Of a DNA stretch of 64,000 nt, positions 1-14,540 are shown in pieces; within the stretch, counting starts at the first letter, position 1; every line of letters starts with the position of its first letter. Under the pieces are notes generated by a model, which searched no databases, was not told the origin of the DNA, and saw nothing but the letters and a program-made list of their open reading frames with translations. A program made the translations under genes and the position numbers. The stretch covers positions 1 through 64,000 of the forward strand of contig VWPU01017850.1 in NCBI GenBank assembly GCA_013398955.1. The letters run 5' to 3'. Origin of the DNA: Callaeas wilsoni. Taxonomy: Eukaryota; Chordata; Aves; Passeriformes; Callaeidae.

Positions 1-3000
1 ACAACAAGTTGCTAACCTGAACTTTACATAATAAAGCAGCCAAAAGTCCCATATATGAAAAAATATGTCCCCTGTTGTCCCCCGTTACTTAGTTCTCACT
101 CACACACTGACTCATCATGTGGTCCTGAATACAGAACTAAGTGAAGCTATTTTCACTATTCTCAAACATAGTTTAACACAGATGAAACCCATCTGATCTT
201 TCCTTTTCCCACATCTCTCTTCTTGAGGCTCTGTAGAGGTAACAGCTTGGATTTTGATTACATGGTACTGTTTTATTCAAAGTTATTGTTTATTAGTACT
301 GTGTTCATATGAGTACAAAAAAAAATTCAGTTTTATAGAATTGCATCTTTTGACTCAGGTAGCTCCTACCTTCACAATCTCTCAAAATAAGTAAGAATAA
401 ACTTACTCTTATTTCTCTTTGAAATCCTGTTTAGCAATTTTGATTCCTACAAATAAAACTTACTAACAGAGCCCTTAATACAAAGCAATGATTAGTTAGC
501 AACTAGAGTTTAAGGAGAAGAAAAAAGAAAAAGGGAAAAAAGTAGAGTTTAAACTTCAAACAAAGGCATAGGTGAGGAACACACTGCCTTTGAAAGTATC
601 TCCATGGTGCTGTAAGTGGCTGAGCTAAGTGGTTCAAAGTTATTTTTAAGTGAGTGAAGTTAGGTCAGAAGAAATCCCACCTCTAATAACTTAGTTACAG
701 AGCACAGAGGCTGACAAGATCTAGGTGAATTACAATCTTTTAACTGTCTGATAAAATGAAACTTTTTTTCCCACTTACGAGACCAACTAGAGACATGAAA
801 CATTAGTCAATTCTAATTTATGGGCAAAATGCTCAATCTCTCTTCAAAACACCTAAGTGTTTATTGACTCCCTCTTATTAAACTGGAGGTAAACCCTTTT
901 GTATCTGGCAGTTTATCTCAGTTTTAAGGGGCCAAATTATAACCAAGGATTTCAGATAAGCGAAATATTCTCCTAAATGATTTGGTACTGTGTCTTATTA
1001 CCCTTTTGAATGAGAAACTGGCTTTTATGTCTCTACTTGATAATCGATAAATTGTTTATTGATAAATTGATAGTTTAAGTGAATGTACCTATCTCAAGTC
1101 ACTACAGCAAAGTCTGTTCATTCAGAAATAACAAGCCAAGTTATAAAATGCCCACATATAGTCTTGGAAAGTTGTGAGCAGGTGAAAAGTTAAGTTATTG
1201 ACAGCATCTTAGAATTAATTTAATTGTCCTAAATTGAAACTTCATAGTAATTATAACTTTTAGAGCCTTGTGTGACCAAAGAAAATGTGCTTTCTGTGAA
1301 GGTTGTGCTGTGGGTCTTGCCTTTGCTAGGCTACCATTTCCAAAGTCAGAAACAGATTGTATATCAGGAAAAAGCACGAAGAGTGCTGTGATTTCCTGGC
1401 ATATCAACATGTATATTTCCCCTGGGATACTTAAGACAGTAGGTTTCAATAGGTCCCTAAAGAGAAAACAGTTCTGATGAATGAAGCCTGTCTGTGTGAG
1501 AAACAGAAATATGCATATGAATTAATGAAAGATGCACTAAACCTATAAAACAAAGTTTATCTGGTGGTGAAAGTGCTCCCTTGCCTGACAGATACTGGGA
1601 TCGTCATGAAATGGAGACTTGGTCACTGTTGTCCTCCGTCCCTGAGTCAGCTGCACTCGCTGCACAACCAGGGTACCTCAATGCAACTGTCACATGCTCA
1701 TTCTTAGGAAAGTAGGTGGCAATATTTAGTATACTTTCTGTGATTTTTAAAGATAGGAAACATGGTAGCTGACTGTATATGTGGCTCGTCAATAGAGGTT
1801 CATCAAAGTGGGATTCAATTGGATGTTGTCAGTATCAACATTTTCAAGGAGGTTTTTAGATCTGGACATGATTCCATCCAATTTACACTACACTTAAAAT
1901 AATGGCAAAAAATAAATAAAAATCTCTGTATTTTTACACAATGCCGTTATAGTCCTTCACTTAATACACACACTGGTACCTTCAAATGTAGACTGCTCGC
2001 AACTTAAAAAAGCAATTTTGGTTGGAAATTATACCAGTATGAGTAAAATGCAGCAACACTACTTTTGATATCACTGAATATTTTATTCGTGCTTTATTTT
2101 TTACAGTAAAAACATTTGCCAAACTACCCCATAGCAATGAGGAATTATTTTATGAGGGGAAGAATCAATCTGTCCTTTAATAAAAATTGTAATAGCTTTT
2201 ATGCAAGAAAAAATTAAAATATAGTATTTTCTTACTTATTAATGGCACTATGGAGTTATGATCTATCCCTACCTGAAAAGGATCTTTTACGGTTTATATT
2301 GAATTAGAACTTGTGTGATACTATGGTTCTTCAGAAATATACAGAACAGTGTTTAAAGCTCTTTGAATGTTTAATAAAGGTTTACATTCTAGAAAGTACT
2401 AAGTAATTTACTAAGCAAAACAATGTTTTTTAAAGTGAAAGGGAAAATCTGGCTTGGATAAAATATTACACACTGAAAGTACAGTATCTAAATAATGGTA
2501 TTAAGGAAACTTCTTTTTTAGCTTTATTGCGTCAATCTGATGGAAGTTATATGTCAGACCATAGAAAAACATAAGTGTAACTCAAACTGGATTTTTTTCT
2601 TGTGGGAATAAATTATAGGCGTATGATTCAGTTAAACAAGAACAAAAAATGCTTTATGCTGGGCTTTGACCTCATCTCATGCAACTCCGCACAGAAATTG
2701 GAGAAAAAGGTGTGTGTCATCTACTCTTCTGTGCAGGTCACATATCCCAGGACCTCTCCATATGCACAGTCACTTTAATGACTTCCAGTGTTATGCTTAC
2801 ATTCACTACAGCTGGATTTTATTCTTATATTCTTGGAAATAGAGAAATGGATGAAAGTAAGTGTCTTCAACTCTGTCATCAGCCACAGGAAGCTCGGCAG
2901 CAAATAAAATTTTCAGATAGCTCAGGTTCACAGCTATAGGTGGAAATTTGGGTTCCAAATGCCCCTTTCTATCTCTTGACAGCTGTTTCCACAACCTCCT

Positions 3001-3642
3001 CATTTCCCTGAAGTGAATTAATAGCTTCCTTTCCCAGGGCAGCAGTGATGATGACAAATTTGGTCAGCCAAATTTCCCACAAATTGGCCAAACACTCTCA
3101 CCACCTATGGTTACAGTCTAGGCCAGGGAAGCTGCACTATAAGCAATAAAGAAGCAGAAATCAGAGTGCCTTTCTGGATCATTGCTTCACACTTTGCAAA
3201 ACTGCCATGTACTACAATATCTTGAAAACCAGACAGCAGCATTTTATATCAATTTTTGAAATCATTTTACTTCAGTTGGCAATAATTAGTTTTAAAATTG
3301 AGTAGGTGATGGATGTTAAAAAAGGTACTAAATCAAAGAATAAATAGCTCAATAAATATTTACCATTAAAACAGTCTTTGTTCCACATCATTTCCAAAGT
3401 TCCTTTAATCAGCCTCTGATTTATAAGTCAAGAAGAAAAAAAAATGCACCTTATGAGCTCTCACTGCACCAAGAATTTCTCTGAAGAGAATGTAAAGGGT
3501 GCTCATTTAAAATTGCTCTTTATTTATACACCAAATGAAAGTACTTTATAGGCACTTTTATTTCTTTACAAGCTTATTTCAGGTCACCTTAGACCATATC
3601 TTTCAGATCTGATGAGAGTATCACACTGCTTTTCATACTTGA
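1..3642. other. AT-rich unique non-coding DNA
   Basis: No recognisable gene, RNA gene or interspersed repeat was seen. The stretch is AT-rich with many short A and T runs. Open frames here are under 90 codons and show no familiar domain. One exon-like interval at 2737-2856 is discussed under findings. It is probably intergenic or intronic. Confidence 0.6.
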
Positions 3643-3708
3643 ATAACTTCACTGAATTCAGGTAGTCCTTTCTGATTTACACCCATGTAACCGAGCACAA
3701 GATCAGGC
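3643..3708. repeat. Probable ancient sauropsid interspersed repeat remnant
   Basis: The segment contains an ACTTCACTGAATTCA block, then CTGATTTACACCCATGTAAC, then a GAGCACAAGATCAGG-like end. This order matches a motif I recall from an old repeat common in turtle and crocodilian genomes: a 'gacttcaatggagtt'-like block, 'cctgatttacacc', 'gtgtaactgag', then 'agaatctgg'. The match is by eye and the family name is not certain. It is short, diverged and non-functional. Confidence 0.35.
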
Positions 3709-6700
3709 AGCTGTTCTTTCCCAAGGGACTAGAATTAACATTCCAATTTCAGGGAAGGGCTATTGCAAGGCAAGTAAAGACCTTGCAATGTCTTGATGTT
3801 AATGTGCTGTATGCCATCCATATTAATCCTACCAGGACAGAGGCCCAGCTGCTGCAAACAGTTGTAGCTTCAAGATTTCACCTGAGTTACAACATTCTCA
3901 CCAGCTGAAAATCCAGCTAATCGTTCCATAGTGCATTCTGAAGCACATCAGGAGGAGTTTAATAAATTCTTTATGGAATTAAAAGGGTAAAAATACATTA
4001 ATGGGGAATTATGGCTGTGGTGTTATGCACACAAAAGACAACGTATTTAAAATTATATTCCCCCAAGCAATTTTAACTCAGCTGCTTTGTATAAATGTAT
4101 TAAAGTATTAAAGTTAGTATCATGTGCTGAAAACTGGAATGCAACATATGTGCCAAGGGATTGAGATATAACTACAGTGGGAACTGTAACTATTAACTTG
4201 CTGATTTTAGTGAAAATAAAGACTAACTTCTGGCATTATTGTTCTCTACTTATTTATCATTTTACCTTTTTAGTTTTACTACAATTATTCCTACTTGACT
4301 AGGTAAAAATTATACAATATGAACATAGATGATAGTTTGCAAATCAGCAAGATGCCAGATACTGAAATACAGTTCTAGGCAGAAAAGCCAATGTTATATG
4401 GACCTCTTCCAGCCAAAGTCTTATAAGCAGCAAAATTTAATTCTTAAATGGCAGTATTAAATATTTTCTTTCTAAATCTTTATTAGACCCTAGACAGCCA
4501 ATGTAGGGGAAATTCTCTGCCAAACTAAAAGCAATTCAAAGCCAACCTTTACAGTTTTCAGAAAATATTTGTAGTGCACAATAGGTTATGTTAATTTGCT
4601 AAGTCTCATTTCCACTGAAGAATATATGAAGACATTTATGAGTCAACAGGATATAAAGTTATGTAGTTGCCATTTATGTTGAAGAAAATGGCAATAAAAT
4701 TTTCTTTTTTGTTGTGGAAAGCAATAAACATGGAAACTTAAAAAGAACAATTTGTGGTTTGTATGCAGAATAAACTTTCACAGAATCAGAACTCTACAAC
4801 CTTTCAGATATCTTTCATCCAAAGCAGCCTTAAGCAAAGATAAACAACCTTTTATAAGTTAAAAAAAGAATTGATTCAGTTCAGTAAAGTGATGGATGAT
4901 ATAAGACTAAAGGGTAGCTAATTATTAACTATAACATTAAACAAGTAGTTAACAAAGATTAATCTTCAAGACAGCTTACAACAAGCACAGATAGCTCATT
5001 AGATTACTATATTTATTTGTGCCTGAATAATAGAAATTATGCACAATTCTCGTTAATGAGGATGTTATTTCCTCTCTGCATGAAGACTTTGGCATTTTTT
5101 TTGTTTGAACATCATGTTTGATATGCACAAAAAAGACTATGAGCAGATGAATCTTAGTTGGACAAGAATCTAGCACTTGGAGTTAAACATGAATTCCTAA
5201 TTCCTTTTCTTTTGTAAGATTAACCTTTTCTATGTTGTTCCACAAGATTGTAATTTATGATTAGAATTACTATTTTGTCATGTCAATGAGATGCTGAAAT
5301 GCTGCATGTTTTCAAATAAAAGTTTGGTTTAAAAATGTAATTCCAATATTATTTTTACAAAACACTAAATGTATAAAGGAAGATCTCTAGGAAAATTATC
5401 TAGATATGTAATTTTTCTAGATAAAAAAGTTATGTCCTTTTTTTAAGGATAAATAATTGTAACAGTTTAGTTCCATTAACAGGAAGGAACAATTGCAACT
5501 ATTTTTCCCTGTCTAAAAATGCAAACATAATGCTATGATAACAGGATATTTCTGTGATGTTGAGCTATTTCTTGATGTTCACAGAAACCATTTTCTGCAG
5601 TACTCTTCTGCCGCGTTGATGTATTACAATACATTTAACCAATATTCCAGATCCTTGCACATATTATTTGTCCTTTTCTTCACTGTACATTTTCAAATCA
5701 ACTGATGAAGGACTAATTTTCTTCCTTCTTTTTAAGCAACTTCAAGACAATTGTCGTGCCTGGATTCCAAAACTCTAGGAAATAGCTCCCATCAGACAAC
5801 TCTTTATTAAATAGGTTTTAATTAACTATATTTTAAGATTAAATAAAACTATATACAGAAAGGAATTTTTCTACAGAAATATGACCTGAATAATTCAATT
5901 TCTTTCTTGTCTATATGGGCCATCTCCAGCTATGCTTCAAATCTATTCTTGGAAGTGCCCCTCATTTAAGACTCTCCTGATTTCAGTCTTAATCTCTAGG
6001 TCAAGCTGAGAAATATCAGTTGAGAAGAATAAGCATGAATAAATCACATGCATGTCAGTACACCTGCTATGTACAGCACTTGGCACAGCTGAAATCTCCC
6101 AAAGGCCTACATTCTGCTTCTGTGTCGAGAGCAAGTCATCCAAACAGCAATTTCATCACATTACTGAAATGAAAATAATATGACTCATAAGGTAAATCTG
6201 TATCCACAACCATACTTAATGTCTGATATCAGAACAGTTAGAACAAAAACTGTTGCATCACATAATGCCCTTTTGCAGAGATAATGTCTTCTACTCCCTT
6301 TTACCTAGTGAAGTGCAACCATGAAGAGACAACAGTTTCCATCTTGTAGGTCAGGAAAGAGTTCTGTGCACCTGAGTCAGAGAATCTAGGAAAATGTATC
6401 AGTCATCTGTAGGACTTAAAAGACCGTAAGAAATTTCATGGAGGGAAAAGCAAAGTCCCCTTTAACTTACTGTTCTGTGGCCAACAGAAAAAGCCAGTGA
6501 AAGGGATCCAGTCTTAATAGCACTTAATAGCTCATGCACTTCTCAAATCTGAATTCAGCTTTTGCAACACATCACTTTATGTGTTTCTGTTCTTTGTAGC
6601 TCAGCTACTTTTTACCATCCAGGTTATCCTCTGACAAGCATATCATCTTGTCTACATATTGTGCAAACCAATTACTTGTTTTGTTTGTTCCAGATGAGAT

Positions 6701-9700
6701 AAGAACTCTTGTTCCCTATTTACCTTCCCCATGTCGTTCACAGTTCTGTGGGATTCTGCAGCACACCAAATCCATCTTTTCTTTTCTTGCACCTTAAACA
6801 AGATTTTCTTGTATCTTAAAGAAAGTTCACACCATACTTTTCATTAACTTGATGATCTTGTCTGTACATTTTTTTTAAATTAAGGACACAAACAGCATGT
6901 ACCATTCAAGATGTGCGCCACTAGTGCACATATTCTGTGCATTATATTTTCATTTTCTTCTTTGTTTTTTTACCCTAATAATTTTTTATATGTTTTTAAT
7001 TGCTGAGCATTGAGCTAACATTTTAATATTACAAAGCTAGAATCCCAATCCTGTATTGTAGCACTTGGAAATGAATGTTCAGTTCAAAGCTCATCTCTAT
7101 GCTAATAGGTTGTTTCCCAATGCCTCACTTTCTAACCCATTTATTTGATATTATAACACTCAGTCAGCATTGAGATGTCCTTTTCCAGTTCTTCACTGTC
7201 AGCTTCTGTGTTGCTAAACAACTTAATAACTGTTTATCATCACCTAATGTTGTGAATACACGAAAGATCTCCATAAAATGCAGAAGTGCCTCCCTTCACA
7301 GTAAGGGTGGCATATTCTGACAGTTTGTTTCCAATCTTGTAAATATTATTTATGGAAATACCATCTTTCATTTCTCACAAAGTCTTTATAAAGAGATTTT
7401 GGTAATGGTGTTGCCTTGGAGAAAACTGGGTATGTAATCTGCATGTCCCTTAATTATGCCCACTCATTCATTCATTCATTCAAAGAAGTCCATAGATTCA
7501 TAAAAGATGACTTCCCATTACAAAACTGGTATTAACTCTTTTCCTTCATCCATATGCCCCATGGCACTGTTCTGGCTAATTGATTTGATACAGATTATCC
7601 TGTCTATAGGAGTTTGAATTCTTCCAGGTAACAGCTTGGGAAATTTGCATCATAACTGTCAGCTTCTGAATCACTGGTATTGAGTTAAATTTATGCAAGA
7701 GTTTACATACCATGATCTATAATTCATCTAGTTCATACTTTCATTCCATTAGATATCTTCAGCTCTTTCCAGCTGTAATTTTTTATTGTTTTCAATTGTT
7801 CTATAATGATTTTGCTGACATTTGCACGTTAGACAAATCTCCAAATTCACTTTGCATTAAAACAAGGTTCATCATATGCTGTATTCCCTCTCCAACTCAC
7901 TGAATGTAGGTGTAAGAATTAGTTTTTCTGCCAGGGATTTATCTTTCCAAACTGCACTTTATATATATTGATCTCATTTGCCCTAAATACTCTCTGGCTT
8001 CCCCTTATCCCAATGTATTTGATTTTTAATTTTTTTTTAAATTAATTTTACGCATTCTACATAATTTTCTACAAATCTCTTTTGACAGCCTTGCTACTAA
8101 TTTAATTTAATCTGCTGGTTTTAAATTTTTTTTCCTTTTTTTCGAAGATTTACCCCACCATTTAACTGTGGGGGAAATTGGAGATTTTTGCTTCCTTCAA
8201 TTCCCTTCTAAGAAATTCTTGTTATTAACTATTATTTGTATTGATTCTCAATCTCTTTTAAAATACTCATATCATATCATTATGGCACAACCATCTACAT
8301 GTAATGTGCAAATATATACCCTCCTAGGTGTTCCTTCTAATTCTTTTTTAACGTGATTTTCTAATTTAGGCAGATGCCTGTCTTAAAACTAGACATTATC
8401 ACACTGGGGGTTGGTCTCTGCTCATCTTCCTGGAATGTACACACTCCGTGGCCACTGATTTATAGTATTTTGTTAATAGACACATTTGTAACCAAAGCAT
8501 ATGCACTGCTCAAAAACAGTTCTCCCTTTGTGGGATACTAAGAGTTGTTCCATTATCTGTTCATTTATAGGGTTAAAGAGTTTTGTGGTTTGATTTTTAT
8601 AGAGTATGTTTTTTAAGGGCAGTATTTTAATCATAACTTATGAAGATGAATGGTATTTGACTACATTCTGAGGTTTGGGGTTTTTTTCCCCAGATAGAAC
8701 AGGGGATTTTTTCCTAAACATGTTATGGTCAGTATTTGTCAAAGCCTTCACCTCAGCTGTTTCTTTTTCCATTATTTTCTGTGAATCGCAAGAGAACAGG
8801 CTGAGGAGAATTTCTTAGCTTCTACACATTAAAAATAATTTTTCTAAGAATTTATTGTTTAAAATCATTAGGAAACTACTTCTGACATTTATTGTGATAT
8901 TTGAAAAATTTTTGTGAGTACCATTGAAATAATTCATTATTACTGCTCTATTAGTTTTCGTTCTTTTAAATGTCTCACAACACTCTATTCTCCATTTGCT
9001 CTGATGATGAGGTCAGCAGTACAGATCTATTACATTTCCTATCCTCTCCTGAAGGCTTAGTTCCACATGTCCATTTTTATTACCCATATCCTTTCCCTGA
9101 GGAATAGTTTAGGGCTAGATCACAACGTATGATTGATTCTTTTCTTTCAGCTGTATTTTGGTAATATGTATTTCAATAGACAAGTTTTCTCATTTGGCCA
9201 GCCTTCCTTTCAAACATTTCCCTTTGATGTTCATACACACGACACTTGCTGCACTAAATTTGGCTCCCATCACTCACAATCATTCACTTGGCAGTTTAAC
9301 TCTTTCTCTGAGTTTTACATGAACATGCTGTATGCTATTGCTTTTTCTCACTCTGCTTTGGAAATAAAACTGGAAGGTATATCTTGATTAACTGTGTTCA
9401 GAATGGAATCTATCTAGGTCAGAAACTCTTGAAGACCTCCTTTATAGTTCTTTTCCAAAGTAGAATCAGTACAGGATTTAGCAGACTGTGAATTAATATT
9501 TAAAACAGCAGCTATATACCTAAATAGATTAGTTTGCTTCACCAAACTCAGAACAGCATTTTTGCTCTTCAGTGTTCATTTCCAAGTATAACAGGAACTA
9601 TGACATTTTTAAGGAAATGAATACCCCAAAATGAAAAGGAATCAAGTTAAATTTCTAATTAGGTCCATGTAAGTTTGTAACTACTAGCAAAAAAACAAGC

Positions 9701-10130
9701 AAAAAAAACCTCCAACAACACAGGAGATAACTTTCTGGCAGATTCAGAGCACATCTCAGAGCATTTGAAAGAAAGGTCTTTTCTATGCCCATGATATAAT
9801 GCCGAATGTTATTACGCCTTATTAGGTTCCTAAAAACTTGATGATCATAGTTCTGCAGAGTCTGATTCCCTTTTTACCTCTGTGCTGATTACACATTTAT
9901 TCCTATTCATTTTCTATTTTTTAAAGCTAAAACTATTATCATCTTCTGCATTTAGTGTTCTCATTTCACTTTACAATTATTGCTTTATTCTGGTATCTGG
10001 CTTATTTTCTTCATTCCCTTTTACCTTTTGTGAATGCATTTTGTGGGGTTTTAACTGATGTAACAAACCTCATGATTCAATTACTTTTATTTCTCTTGCT
10101 CAGCAACACCTGTTTTTTTTTATGATATTT
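3709..10130. other. AT-rich unique non-coding DNA
   Basis: No gene or clear transposon was recognised over this long stretch. It contains a small (TTCA)n run at 7464-7482 and a 9-bp inverted repeat, TTATCTAGA/TCTAGATAA, at 5396-5404 and 5416-5424. Several T-rich tracts lie around 8020-8140. Short open frames have no recognisable motif. Confidence 0.55.
7464..7482. repeat. Short (TTCA)n microsatellite
   Basis: About four and a half uninterrupted copies of TCAT are visible. It is a simple-sequence tract with no sign of function. Confidence 0.7.
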
Positions 10131-10265
10131 TAGTTTTCAGAAAGACAGCAGATTGACAGGCTTGGAAGCAGAAGTCCCATTTGTATGTTTACAGGATTTG
10201 AGCAAGCTGAAGCAGTAAAAGATTTTATCAAGGTATACCAGCTTCCTTGGAAAGGCCACAGATGA

Positions 10266-13200
10266 GGTATTTAGCCCAAGCTGTCTTCTCTAAGTCTTCC
10301 TAGGATGTTGGTAGTTGCAAAGGGATTTTGTTTTTTAAATGGATCACTGCCTACTGGACTTAGATAAATTGGCAATTTCTGCCTTAGGAACACAGAAGTT
10401 CTTTCTCAGGCCAGAAAACATCTATCAATTGCCTGGTTACAACTCCTGCATTCCTTTATAAATCCACAGCACCTGTTCACCTTCTTCAACAACAAAGAGC
10501 TTCACAGTATGTTCCAGTGAAACTTTTGGAAGGTGAGGAAGTGCTTCCATTGCCATTTACAGACAAGTAAATCAGGTAAAAGAGATTAAGAATGAAACTT
10601 CATATAGTATTCAGGAATTAGAGTTTATCCAGCTAAACACCTTTCTTTGATGATCTGGGTTTAAATGAGATGCTCAAGTGCACACAAACCACCTACGAAA
10701 TAGAGCAAAGTATTTAAGCCAACTCTGTCCACCATTATGTCAAGTCGTAAATTACTAGAGCTTTTTTCATTTTATTTTTTCATGTAGGTCCAAGTCACTG
10801 AGATAAATTTTGTGCCCTGATGTGAAGAAGGGAACATCATTAGAAGCAATCATTAAAGCATTTTTCTAAAATCACTGTTTTGTTTTCACTAGAGAAGTCT
10901 TAAATATTTGGTCAACCACATAAAAGTTGTCAAAGTTTATGACATTTTTATTACCACAGTTTCCCTCATAATAAAATAATTTTTGTCTTCAACTTTTATC
11001 TTGAAAGATGTAGCATTCCTGTAGATCTTAACTCTAGTTCCTTGGTACTCCATATCCGGTGGCTTAACATGGAGACTGGTATTTAAAAATTGTTAAAGAA
11101 ATGCAGCCCATTCGCAAAGAGGATTCAATCATATCCACCTAGCATTATGTTTTCAAAGCACAGCTCACTTGAATACAAAGAAATTCTCAGCTTTTCCAAT
11201 GACTGGATTAGTATATCAATGTCTTGGGCATTTAAGAATGACGTAAAAGAATGTAAACATGGTGGTCACAGATGAAACAATGGAAAGCGCACTTTGTGTG
11301 ACAAAAAAAATGAAAAAATAGCGATGCTTCTCTAGATGAATGACATTGTGTTGTCACTTCAGATCCAAAATTGCATGGGTAAGGCTTTTCTGAATTATAA
11401 CTTTGGTATTTAAAACTCGTTCAATTACTCAATCAGTGATCAATTTTGTTAAGAGCAACAAGAAATATCCTTCTTATTAGGAACCAATAGCCCTTCACTA
11501 AGTTAAATGAGAGGTAGCAACCCAAGTCAGCTGCTACTAATTAACAGATCAACTTCTAGTTTTGGGAGATAAGTCTTCTTGTTGATGTGCTGAGCATGAC
11601 ATGAACAGTACAAGTCCTGAGATTAGCATTGATGTATGAAATGTTTCTTTCTTAGCTAATAATAAAAAAGTCTTTTAATTGTTTTACCTGTATTTAAATT
11701 ATGTGAAAGCTGAAAATTTCTTAGGGTACACTTGTAAGAGAAGAGATGAAATTGAGTCCAGCTATCCACATCTTCACTGTCCCACTGATGCCTTTTTCCC
11801 AAAGGCTCATAATCATCATCCTTTCATTGTGAATATCAGTAACTCTGGAGCACAAAGCACAGTGTGTAGCTCTCTGACGTGCTATGGGAACTAAGTATCT
11901 ATAAGCACTCTTGCTATTCCTGAGTCAAAATTCAAGGTAGAATATAGCTTGAATTAAATATAAACTACTCCTCATAGTGCTGTTATTTTTTGTCTTCTTC
12001 CAAGTTGGCTATCCACCTTTAGTTGGATGAGTTTGAAAATCATGTAGTACAACTTCTCAAGTTCTGATTAGATTAATTTCAACTAAAATTCACTGTTCAC
12101 TATATAAAAATTTAAATTTGAATGAAATGTCTGCATTCTCTTCACAGTCAGTGGAAAGCAGCATATTTATTCACAATTCATTTACTGTATTTTAAATTTC
12201 TGTTTAAAAATGAGATGAATGTTTAAATTGAATGGATTTTTGTCCATATTTGCTGAGATTAATCCTCTGCTTTACATATAAAAACCTGATTGGTTCCACA
12301 CAAAGACATGGTGGGGAGGGAGGGACATGCAGGAGCTGGATAGAGAGTTCCAGAGTGTGACTTTAGAGGCACTAAAGTGATCACAAGCTGGTCATAGCAC
12401 CTGTCCATGACAAAAACTTCATTAGCAAGCAAAAATTCTTTGGCACATTTTAAAGCCATAGTTCTTCACAGTTGCATCTCCCTAGGGGCATCCCTTTCCT
12501 ACAGATCTTTGTTTTAACTGACAAGAAGAAATTCAAATCTTTAGTAAAATATATACAACAATCTTTCATCTGTTTATGTGCCTTTGAATCTTCAGTGACT
12601 TGTAAAAGACAATGTAAAGTAATACACACAAATTTAGTGAAACACATTTTTTATTAATTTTTTCGTGCTGTCACTAACATACCAGTAACTGCTGATTATT
12701 GCCACACTTAAGATTTGTCAGTGATACTGCTTCAACAGTGGCAAATGCATACCTTCTAATATACAAAATGCCATTTGAATATTTATTGGCATTATAAAAC
12801 CATCTGCTTTCAGCTTTTCCAGACTGAAACATAATTTCCCCTCACTGAAATGCTCTCATTTTACATACATAAGAAAATCCATGCAAGCCAACTGGCAAAG
12901 ATAACAGAAACAAAGCTGAATTCAAAGAAAAAAATAGCTGAATTTTTTTTCTATTTAGCATTAAGAACCGCTTTCAGCTACAGACTCCTTATGCTGGGAT
13001 ACTGACGTAAAAGGGAGAATACTGCTATAAGTTTGAGGAAGGAGCAGAAGTGGGGACTGAAGATGCAGCTTAATTCCCTTCCAATAAAAAGCCTCCAGGA
13101 GGGTTCTTTTGTTGAATCATCCTCACTGATGCCACTTATTACTGGCAGAGGGCTCCTGTGATTTTGAGCCATCCCTATAAAACTGTTTGTTAATGTATTT

Positions 13201-13996
13201 TTTGTTTCGCTCCATACCTGCACAGTGTAAATACATAGCAAAGGACCAGGAACTGCAAAATTAGGATCCAGGCTCTCAGACAGGTGCTCTGAGATCTGAG
13301 TTAGAATCTTGCTCCTTTTATTTGTTCTCCTTCACCTTCATGACTTGCCCGCTTTTCTGCAAGGTAGTGCAGACTCAAAGGAAGAGTACAGTGAAAGATG
13401 CTATAGTGAAAGACCCTCTAATTCTAACATGGACCCACGAAATAAAAGCTCAGGGATCAGTCTCTCTCTGGATGAATTTCCCAGGTGAGGACAGCCTGCA
13501 AATTTGTTCTGGATGAGCTCTCGAACAGCCAGACTAGGTCAAAAAAAAGGTAGATAACTCCATCAATACCTGTTGTCATAGAAAAATGCATAAAACGAAT
13601 TTAATTACTATTTCCAGAAGAGACCTTTATTCTTTGGCTCCCAAGTGGACGGCAGAGTTTCACTTACAGTGTTATTCAGAGGGGAGAGAAATCTCTGACA
13701 GACTCCTGCATTCAAAGGTAATGGCATCCAAAGGTAATAGCAATATTTCTGTACAGCTTTCTAGCTTTCTAAATCACCTTTGGAAAGCATATTTCTCACC
13801 ATCAACAGGACAAAAAGCTTACCAGTATAGATTGCCCTGTCAAAGTGACTGTTGACTGTCTTAACCTGAATCTCATCCTAGAAATGAAGGTTTACAGACT
13901 ATCTATATGAATTCAAACAAGACTAAAATTACACTATCCAAATACCAGGAAGAACAAACAGAGCTCTAACTAGAGTACTCATTAAGTAACTTTTCC
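10266..13996. other. AT-rich unique non-coding DNA
   Basis: No gene or transposable element was recognised. Small open frames occur on both strands, for example 12978-13241 on the minus strand, but they have no domain, signal peptide or conserved motif that I know. The exon-like stretch just upstream, ending at 10265, is treated under findings. Confidence 0.55.
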
Positions 13997-14540
13997 ATTG
14001 CAGTTCCTTCTGTCAGGACCCCAAGCACTCAAGTGTTTGACTGCCTAGGCTCAGGGTCAGGTTCAATGGTGCAGCCAGGCAGCCTTGGATCAGACAGATG
14101 TGTAGATAGAGCTGTGTGAGAAAATGCTCTGACAAGCAAGGTCCTGTCCCCCTCAGCAGGAGCTGCACTTAAACTCAATACCTTGCTTTGCTCCTGCTGT
14201 CATGGCCATGCCTGGCTGAGCACCACTCTGACCTGGACTGGACCTCAGATCACTCCTTAGCTTCCTGGCTTGATCTCCTGGCCTTGCCACTGTGGATGAA
14301 TCCGAAGATTTCAGGATGTCTGGGTACTGTTACCAGATCCACTCTGCTTTTCTTGCTCGGGTACAGTGGAACTGTACCTTGTGTGACCTTGAGGTTCCTG
14401 CTCTTTCTGCTTAACCAGGGGTCTTGTCCCCCCTGCTCATCTTCCCTACAGAGTAGCTATGGCACATGGACAGTTCATGTGCCACAGCTGCATTCTCTGT
14501 CAGTAAAAGCAGAAGTCAGGTCATATCGTTAAAACTGCTG
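13997..14540. repeat. GC-richer tract, probably a diverged interspersed repeat (LTR-like?)
   Basis: Base composition rises abruptly above the AT-rich surroundings. The sequence is dominated by CCTGG, CTGACC and GGACC words, for example in 14220-14290, a style typical of some old vertebrate LTRs. I could not identify flanking duplications, a polyadenylation signal or coding sequence, so the family and boundaries are uncertain. Overlapping open frames of 114 and 121 codons begin at 14188 and 14466 on the plus strand. Their biased Leu/Ser/Pro content reflects base composition, not a recognisable protein. A real GC-rich exon or enhancer cannot be excluded. Confidence 0.3.
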
